Below the pieces are notes generated by a model, which saw only the letters and a list, made by a program, of their open reading frames with translations, did no database searches and was not told the DNA's origin. Shown piece after piece: positions 13,646-16,472 of a DNA stretch of 16,472 nucleotides. Source of the stretch: Thermodesulfovibrionales bacterium (GTDB taxonomy: Bacteria; Nitrospirota; Thermodesulfovibrionia; Thermodesulfovibrionales; SM23-35); the NCBI GenBank assembly GCA_020053565.1, contig JAGVMY010000001.1, forward strand, positions 1-16,472, given 5' to 3'. Position numbers and translations under genes: made by a program. Numbering within the stretch: the first letter of the stretch is position 1; each line of letters begins with the position of its first letter.

Positions 13646-13687
13646 GACCCCCTGGCTTCGGATAAATCGGGTCTGCCGGGTGGGGTC
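13646..13687. repeat. GC-rich inverted repeat in the control region
   Basis: Arms GACCCC (13646-13651) and GGGGTC (13682-13687) enclose further G/C-rich segments (GGC at 13654-13656 and GCC nearby) that can pair. The surrounding DNA is AT-rich, so this stretch stands out. I tried to read it as a tRNA half and could not: no cloverleaf or TTCGA arm is present. No T-run follows on either strand. Confidence 0.3.
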
Positions 13688-13712
13688 GGGATAAGAATTC
13701 TTTTTGTCTGGG

Positions 13713-13729
13713 TGGATACTTTGTATCCA
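13713..13729. promoter_or_regulatory. Operator-like palindrome TGGATA-N5-TATCCA, copy 2
   Basis: TGGATACTTTGTATCCA has 6-bp perfect arms. It lies 8 nt past the stop of the Phd-like gene and about 125 nt upstream of the 83-aa gene. On the minus strand a GATACAAA half-like unit occurs twice, 11 bp apart, overlapping it. No clear promoter is visible beside it. Confidence 0.6.
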
Positions 13730-13736
13730 GTTTGTA

Positions 13737-14129
13737 TCATGTTTTAACCCTGCCTTTGCCTGCATTGCGACATTGACCCGCCTTAGATAGTGGCCTGAAC
13801 CACGGCTTAGCCTCTGCCTTAGCCTGTATATTAGCAGGTATATCAATTGATGAAACTGGCTTAGATACTGGCTTATTGGTTGGTTTGACCGGGTCAGGCA
13901 CAAAAACAGTGTCGCCAGATGCCTTGACGCTGACTATCTCAGGCGCGGCAATGGTATTACATGGCTGTTTTTCGGCTGTTTCCGACTTCCCGGTCAAGAC
14001 TGTATCCTGTAAGTTGCTTACTATATAACCGACAACACGACCGCGCTTCACTATCTCAATAGGTTCATCCAAGGAATCGAAGGTTAATGTTAGGTTGATC
14101 CGTAGTTGCTCGAAGGTTAATGTTCGCAT
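13737..14129 (-). CDS. Phd/YefM-like DNA-binding protein (antitoxin-type regulator without visible toxin)
   Basis: A 130-aa protein. Residues 1-39 match the N-terminal DNA-binding domain of Phd/YefM antitoxins: MRTLTFEQLRINL, then EPIEIVKRGRVVGYIVSNL, the usual 'ELR.NL ... EPI.I..RG..VG.IVS' layout. Residues 40-130 are a low-complexity Pro/Lys/Ala-rich tail rather than the usual short toxin-binding helix. No toxin gene (Doc, YoeB or RelE type) is adjacent on either side. The ATG has AGGAG at 8 nt. Two copies of the 13-bp direct repeat lie inside its first codons and encode TLTF twice. Its upstream region has a TGTACA core, the sequence used by YefM and Phd. It may act as a phage regulator, controlling its own gene. 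Confidence 0.6.
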   Translation of the reverse strand: MRTLTFEQLRINLTLTFDSLDEPIEIVKRGRVVGYIVSNLQDTVLTGKSETAEKQPCNTIAAPEIVSVKASGDTVFVPDPVKPTNKPVSKPVSSIDIPANIQAKAEAKPWFRPLSKAGQCRNAGKGRVKT

Positions 14130-14219
14130 GCGTCACACTCCTGAAGGTTAATGTTGAAGGTTGAACTTCAATGTTCAAGGTTAATGTTCATACCTTATAT
14201 GTACACGAAGGTTAATGTT
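14079..14219. repeat. Five 13-bp direct repeats at 31-33 bp spacing (iteron-like array)
   Basis: GAAGGTTAATGTT occurs exactly at 14079, 14112, 14143 and 14207, and as CAAGGTTAATGTT at 14176. Start-to-start distances are 33, 31, 33 and 31 bp, about three DNA helical turns, so all copies face the same side. The first two are inside the Phd-like coding sequence, the others in its leader and promoter. Such arrays bind replication initiators or cooperative regulators. A two-mismatch copy in reverse orientation is at 15964-15976. Confidence 0.85.
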
Positions 14220-14225
14220 TGTCAA
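14194..14225 (-). promoter_or_regulatory. Minus-strand promoter candidate for the Phd-like gene
   Basis: A perfect TTGACA (14225-14220) is followed by a TATAAG (14199-14194) at 20 nt, or by weaker hexamers at 17 nt. The first ten bases match the promoter at 7108. The over-long spacer contains a copy of the 13-bp repeat, and TGTACA (14200-14205) lies at its end. It may therefore need an activator. Operator copy 3 is 8 nt upstream of the -35. Confidence 0.4.
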
Positions 14226-14233
14226 GATAAATC

Positions 14234-14250
14234 TGGATAGAAAGTATCCA
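14234..14250. promoter_or_regulatory. Operator-like palindrome TGGATA-N5-TATCCA, copy 3
   Basis: TGGATAGAAAGTATCCA has 6-bp perfect arms. It lies just upstream of the minus-strand TTGACA at 14225 and next to a second palindrome at 14252-14266. The position suits activation or repression of the divergent control region. Confidence 0.65.
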
Positions 14251-14251
14251 T

Positions 14252-14266
14252 GTTCAAAAGTTGAAC
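14252..14266. promoter_or_regulatory. Palindrome GTTCAA-N3-TTGAAC
   Basis: A 15-bp site with perfect 6-bp arms around AAG, directly abutting operator copy 3. Related TTGAAC and TTCAA pieces recur at 14161-14171 inside the direct-repeat array (TTGAACTTCAA). It is probably another protein-binding site in the switch region. Confidence 0.5.
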
Positions 14267-14549
14267 AGAAAGCAGTGGTCTTATATCCCTATTAATCGCC
14301 TTTTGCCCGCGTTAACCTAACTCTCTGACATGGTTAACGAGATTAAATAACGTGTGTGGTTGCTGGATATATGTTGATACCGGCAAAAATTACAGTTTTC
14401 AGGCTGTTTTTTATCATCATAAAGTTGTTGTGAGCTACAAAGTTTTGAGCGGATTGTAAAAGCATCATAGATTGTTGCAGATGGTTTAAAAATATGAACT
14501 TAGGATAGTGGCGTAGTTATTGGATTATTTGATTTTAGGTGGATTTAGG
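14267..14549. other. Non-coding part of the divergent control region
   Basis: No open frame here has a credible ribosome binding site. It contains one inverted repeat (14310-14339) and otherwise AT-rich DNA including a short hydrophobic 20-codon frame from 14371 without a ribosome binding site. Together with the iteron array it forms about 600 bp of regulatory or replication-origin-like DNA between the two gene arms. Confidence 0.5.
14310..14339. repeat. Inverted repeat CGTTAACC / GGTTAACG
   Basis: Perfect 8-bp arms at 14310-14317 and 14332-14339, separated by 14 bp, so the centres lie 22 bp or about two helical turns apart. Each arm contains the self-complementary GTTAAC, so the pair can be read as two dimer sites or as one large hairpin. 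Confidence 0.55.
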
Positions 14550-14566
14550 TGGATAGGATGTATGCA
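14534..14566. promoter_or_regulatory. Degenerate operator copy 4 and 10-bp tandem repeat upstream of the early promoter
   Basis: TTTAGGTGGA is repeated in tandem at 14534-14543 and 14544-14553. Overlapping it, 14550-14566 reads TGGATA-N5-TATGCA, one base from the operator consensus. The block ends 2 bp before the -35 of the plus-strand promoter, a suitable place for regulator binding. Confidence 0.45.
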
Positions 14567-14568
14567 GT

Positions 14569-14597
14569 TTGAATTGTAAAAGGTTATTACATATAAT
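14569..14597 (+). promoter_or_regulatory. Early promoter, TTGAAT-17-TATAAT
   Basis: A near-consensus -35 (TTGAAT, 14569-14574), an ideal 17-bp spacer and a perfect -10 (TATAAT, 14592-14597). Transcription would begin near 14604, giving a 128-nt leader before the first small early gene at 14732. This is the best sigma70-type promoter in the window and points into the plus-strand gene train. Confidence 0.7.
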
Positions 14598-14731
14598 TGT
14601 AGATAGTGGGAATTATCCTTGTCGTTATTGGATTTTTCAGGTTTTGCAAAAGTTATTAGGAGCTTTGGCATGTGACATGCATGGTAATAGTCAGGCAGGT
14701 AATGATTAACAATATAAAAGGAGTTTAAACC

Positions 14732-14920
14732 ATGAATCAAACTAATGCGGATGACTTCAATAAAGGCAAAAAGGACAGGATGAAAGGCTTCTATGATAAA
14801 TGGTACAGGTACAATAGATAAGATGAAGGCAGAGCTTATGATGACGGCTGTAAAGAGGCTGTAGCAAGCGGAAAGGCCAAAGATGACTGTATTATTATAC
14901 CATGCGGTTTAAACCTGTAA
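14732..14920 (+). pseudogene. Small early protein gene interrupted by an in-frame TAA
   Basis: The ATG at 14732 has AAAAGGAG upstream. The frame reads 29 codons (ending YDKWYRYNR), meets TAA at 14819-14821, then continues in the same frame for 32 more codons (DEGRAYDDGCKEAVASGKAK and on) to a second TAA at 14918. The two halves make one sensible 62-position small phage protein. KWYR followed by 'DEG.AYD.G' is a pattern I associate with intact small phage proteins. A single A-to-T change (for example AAA to TAA) explains it. It could be a nonsense mutation, a sequence error, or read-through giving short and long products. Confidence 0.55.
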
Positions 14921-14950
14921 CCTATAACAATACAAGAGGGGATTAAAACA

Positions 14951-15157
14951 ATGGAAGCAGCGATAATAAAACCGGGAACACATCCATCGCAGGCGGTATT
15001 TTTACGGGGTAAAAAACCAGTACGGGATTACCAGATAGGCGACAAGATCATCTATCGGGTACAAGGGTACGGCGCAGGTTATCCTTGGCACTATGGCTGG
15101 ATTACTGGATTTTGCGGGCCGGAAAACGACCATATACCAATGGTTGACCTAGTTTAA
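14951..15157 (+). CDS. Small early protein, 68 aa, function unknown
   Basis: Begins MEAAIIKPGTHPSQAVFLRG and has a compact beta-like core (DYQIGDKIIYRVQGYGAGYP, then WHYGWITGFCGPENDHIPMV). The pattern 'IGDKIIYRVQG...YGWITG' resembles small SH3-like barrels, but I do not assign a family. Ribosome binding site GAGGGG stands 9 nt before the ATG. It is the first intact gene of the plus-strand train. A hairpin follows at 15167-15190. Confidence 0.65.
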   Translation: MEAAIIKPGTHPSQAVFLRGKKPVRDYQIGDKIIYRVQGYGAGYPWHYGWITGFCGPENDHIPMVDLV

Positions 15158-15166
15158 TCCTTTACC

Positions 15167-15190
15167 CTGCCCATTAGGGATAGTGGGCAG
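15167..15190 (+). other. Hairpin after the 68-aa gene
   Basis: CTGCCCA (15167-15173) pairs perfectly with TGGGCAG (15184-15190) around a 10-nt loop. It lies 9 nt after the stop of the 68-aa gene. No T-run follows, so it is more likely an mRNA processing or stability element than a terminator. Confidence 0.4.
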
Positions 15191-15239
15191 ATATAAGGGA
15201 TTATAATTCACATTAAATAGGACTTTTAAGGAGCGCAAC

Positions 15240-15413
15240 ATGCAATATTTTGTAATAAATTTAATGAATAGCGAATGGTGGGAGGGTGAAGCGGAAAACG
15301 CGAAAGAGGCATATCGGCATATCAATATTAAAGCAGGCGATACGACCTCAATGCGATATGGCAGGCTCTCAAGCGTTAAGGAGTGGAAAAAAGAGCAAGC
15401 AAAAGGAAGGTGA
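15240..15413 (+). CDS. Small early protein, 57 aa, function unknown
   Basis: ATG at 15240 behind TTAAGGAG; TGA at 15411. The protein begins MQYFVINLMNSEWWEGEAEN and ends with a basic helix (VKEWKKEQAKGR). It is likely a small alpha/beta fold with an acidic Trp-containing segment, of unknown role. It is followed after 3 nt by the next gene, so the two are co-translated. A 121-codon frame on the opposite strand covers it but has no ribosome binding site. Confidence 0.65.
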   Translation: MQYFVINLMNSEWWEGEAENAKEAYRHINIKAGDTTSMRYGRLSSVKEWKKEQAKGR

Positions 15414-15416
15414 ACC

Positions 15417-15539
15417 ATGAATAAAAAGAATATGAAGGCGATCATGGAAAGAATAGGGCAGATTCGGCGGATTGAGAGCAAGGCAAGGGATATTGACAGG
15501 ATGAAGGCTAACATTAAAACTATAAAGAGAAGGAGTTAA
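15417..15539 (+). CDS. Small basic helical protein, 40 aa
   Basis: ATG at 15417 behind AAAGGAAGG; TAA at 15537. The product (MNKKNMKAIMERIGQIRRIE and onward, ending KTIKRRS) is strongly basic with Ile/Met/Leu spaced every three to four residues, so it would form one amphipathic helix, perhaps a coiled coil. Its last codons (AGAAGGAGT) supply the ribosome binding site of the next gene, which starts 1 nt later. Nucleic-acid binding is possible from its charge only. Confidence 0.6.
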   Translation: MNKKNMKAIMERIGQIRRIESKARDIDRMKANIKTIKRRS

Positions 15540-15540
15540 A

Positions 15541-15711
15541 ATGAACAGGTATAGAATAGAAAATATAGAAAAAGTTTATTTGAACGGAAAATTAGTCAAA
15601 ACATTTAAAGCGTTTAAGCTGAATGAAGAAGAAACAGCCTATATTTTTTGTGGTCAGTTTTCAGCTCCGGCCAGGACTGCAAATAAATATCTTGAGCTGT
15701 TTATAGTTTAA
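15541..15711 (+). CDS. Small early protein, 56 aa, function unknown
   Basis: ATG at 15541, 1 nt after the previous stop and behind AGAAGGAG; TAA at 15709. The protein begins MNRYRIENIEKVYLNGKLVK and ends KYLELFIV. It has a beta-like first half and one Cys (FCGQFSAP). No family is recognised. Its tight spacing with the upstream basic gene indicates joint expression. Confidence 0.65.
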   Translation: MNRYRIENIEKVYLNGKLVKTFKAFKLNEEETAYIFCGQFSAPARTANKYLELFIV

Positions 15712-15776
15712 GCTATCAATCACTAATTAATAATGCGCGGGCTAACATAAACAATATGAAACGGAGGGCGTAAAAA

Positions 15777-15962
15777 ATGAGAATTGAAATAGCAGTCGAC
15801 ACAATAGAGGCTGACGAATTTTGCGAATGGTTAAACCTGCATGGACACCAGGCTATAATTGGAAACAGCACTGGAAATTATATTGACGGCATATGGACGT
15901 CGGTGAACGAGGACGCCAACGAAAAAATGCGGGATTTATGGGATGATTTTTGCAATCACTGA
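15777..15962 (+). CDS. Small acidic early protein, 61 aa
   Basis: Begins MRIEIAVDTIEADEFCEWLN and ends EKMRDLWDDFCNH. Net acidic, with a helix-strand-helix look and two Cys. The ribosome binding site is GGAGGGCG, 6 nt from the ATG. The 65-nt gap upstream holds nothing recognisable. The small acidic character is shared by phage inhibitors of host proteins, but nothing specific supports that role here. Confidence 0.65.
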   Translation: MRIEIAVDTIEADEFCEWLNLHGHQAIIGNSTGNYIDGIWTSVNEDANEKMRDLWDDFCNH

Positions 15963-15967
15963 AAAAT

Positions 15968-16017
15968 TTAACCTTCAGCCCATGCGCTTCTCCGGGAGCG
16001 CATTGACGGGAAGTTAA
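15968..16017 (+). other. Long interrupted hairpin between two early genes
   Basis: An inner perfect 7-bp stem ATGCGCT/AGCGCAT (15982-15988 with 15997-16003, 8-nt loop) is flanked by CC/GG, TTC/GAA and TTAAC/GTTAA pairs with small bulges, giving a structure of about 50 nt. The left arm contains TTAACCTTC, the core of the inverted iteron sequence. No T-run follows. It could be a folded RNA element, processing site or DNA cruciform. Confidence 0.5.
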
Positions 16018-16043
16018 ACAACTAAAAAGAAAGGATAAAACGA

Positions 16044-16295
16044 ATGAAAATTAAACAAGCGGACTATGACAAATTGAAGGCGGCTCTTGATACTTTTATC
16101 GAAACCGTGGGAATTGCAACAATCAGAGCACATAAAGCAAAAAGACTCGGTAAAGATATTGATATGCGGTTCAGATGGGATTTATTAAACGGAAGCGGTT
16201 TTTTAAACATCTGCCAGTTAAACTATCTCAATGACTCTCATATCGACACGGCATTAAAACACTATGTTGCCGGAAGGAAGGATATAAACGGATGA
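16044..16295 (+). CDS. Small early protein, 83 aa, function unknown
   Basis: Begins MKIKQADYDKLKAALDTFIE, with a long N-terminal helix (about 5-33), then MRFRWDLLNGSGF and a second helix (SHIDTALKHYVAGRKD). The N-terminal pattern 'DY.KLKAALD' is common in small phage proteins of unknown role. AAAGAAAGGA precedes the ATG. Its TGA overlaps the next ATG by 4 nt. Confidence 0.7.
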   Translation: MKIKQADYDKLKAALDTFIETVGIATIRAHKAKRLGKDIDMRFRWDLLNGSGFLNICQLNYLNDSHIDTALKHYVAGRKDING

Positions 16296-16387
16296 AACGG
16301 ATAACATTCCTTATAGTTAATTCACTTGGCTTATTTGTGATATTTTGCGGCCTGTATTTTACGGCTGTTATGATGTTCACTTACTAA
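16292..16387 (+). CDS. 31-aa single-TM miniprotein
   Basis: ATG at 16292 overlaps the preceding stop (ATGA); TAA at 16385. After MKRITF the whole protein (LIVNSLGLFVIFCGLYFTAV and on) is one hydrophobic segment, so it would be a membrane miniprotein with a positively charged start. It is translated by coupling with the 83-aa gene. Function unknown; membrane miniproteins of early phage regions can modulate host envelope functions, but that is speculative here. Confidence 0.6.
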   Translation: MKRITFLIVNSLGLFVIFCGLYFTAVMMFTY

Positions 16388-16405
16388 AAACGGAGGGCAA
16401 AAAAC

Positions 16406-16472
16406 ATGAAACGGAAAAACAAATATTTATATGGTTGGAAGCTATACGTAAATTACGGGCAGGGCTGGGAAT
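16406..16472 (+). CDS. Partial early gene cut by the window end
   Basis: ATG at 16406 behind CGGAGGGC; the frame is open to the last base, 22 codons (MKRKNKYLYGWKLYVNYGQG and on). The start repeats MKR and the GGAGGGCAAAAAA leader seen before other early genes. The 'YVNYGQGWE' segment resembles the opening of small phage proteins with a 'Y...YG.GWE' motif, but the rest lies outside the window. Confidence 0.65.
   Translation, partial: MKRKNKYLYGWKLYVNYGQGWE

Noticed and set aside
13640..13690. tRNA or attachment-site tRNA half
   Set aside because: No T-arm, anticodon stem or CCA-side acceptor arrangement could be drawn; only a generic GC-rich inverted repeat.
13625..13903. 92-codon minus-strand frame overlapping the Phd-like gene
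   Set aside because: It is another frame of the Pro/Lys-rich tail and runs into the operator and GC-rich repeat; no family pattern and no ribosome binding site.
14364..14380. Possible fifth TGGATA operator (TGGATATATGTTGATAC)
   Set aside because: Only the left half matches; the right half TGATAC is too far from TATCCA.
14390..14414. Weak terminator-like ACAG/CTGT stem with T-runs
   Set aside because: A 4-bp stem is too short for intrinsic termination.
14525..14740. 71-codon minus-strand frame across the early promoter
   Set aside because: It spans the promoter, the tandem repeat and the first early start codon, and has no ribosome binding site or protein-like character.
15149..15514. 121-codon open frame on the minus strand with a hydrophobic product
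   Set aside because: It covers parts of three well-signalled plus-strand genes, has no ribosome binding site, and its hydrophobic look is the complement of basic, A/G-rich plus-strand coding.
1..16472. CRISPR array, insertion sequence, rRNA or tRNA genes
   Set aside because: No repeat-spacer pattern, transposase motifs or RNA gene signatures were seen. The 31-33 bp spaced 13-mers are too short and have related, not unique, intervening DNA typical of a promoter region.

Overview
The window is part of a tailed-phage (or prophage) genome of podovirus type. The evidence is a large P22/N4-like portal, a large terminase, an N4-gp56-family major capsid protein, a head-tail adaptor, and no tape-measure or tail-sheath gene in view. 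Genes are tightly packed, often overlap by 4 nt, and almost all have strong GGAGG-type ribosome binding sites. The few recognisable promoters have sigma70-like hexamers, so the host is bacterial. I cannot name the host from sequence alone. Stop codons are used in the standard way, apart from one in-frame TAA discussed below.

Layout. Positions 54 to 13587 are on the minus strand and form the late (virion) module, read from right to left: a conserved 83-aa phage protein, putative small terminase, an FkbM methyltransferase, a small membrane-associated protein, large terminase, a protein resembling the Acb2/Tad1 cyclic-nucleotide-sponge family, portal, two small proteins, scaffold, major capsid protein, several virion proteins including an adaptor and a BppU-like protein, a candidate receptor-binding protein, and a lysis pair (single-TM protein plus M23 zinc peptidase). 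A strong rho-independent terminator (6843-6877) lies in the scaffold leader. Just upstream are a promoter-like element and a 17-bp palindrome, so portal and capsid expression may be uncoupled.

Positions 13590 to 14731 are a control region between the two arms. It holds a Phd/YefM-like DNA-binding protein gene on the minus strand, five 13-bp direct repeats spaced 31-33 bp (an iteron-like array that runs into that gene), several palindromes, and outward-facing promoters. A 17-bp palindrome, TGGATA-N5-TATCCA, occurs here twice, with a degenerate copy beside the plus-strand promoter. It occurs once more in front of the scaffold/capsid genes 7 kb away, which suggests one regulator linking the early switch to late genes.

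Positions 14732 to the right edge carry a plus-strand train of very small genes (about 30 to 83 aa), each with its own ribosome binding site. This is typical of an early region. The first of these is interrupted by an in-frame TAA.

The least expected features are the dispersed operator set, the iteron array, Gly-Thr-X tripeptide runs of 9-bp period in at least five neighbouring virion genes, a probable +1 frameshift in a small virion gene, the methyltransferase inside the packaging cassette, and the possible anti-defence protein between terminase and portal. All functional assignments are by eye, with no database search.
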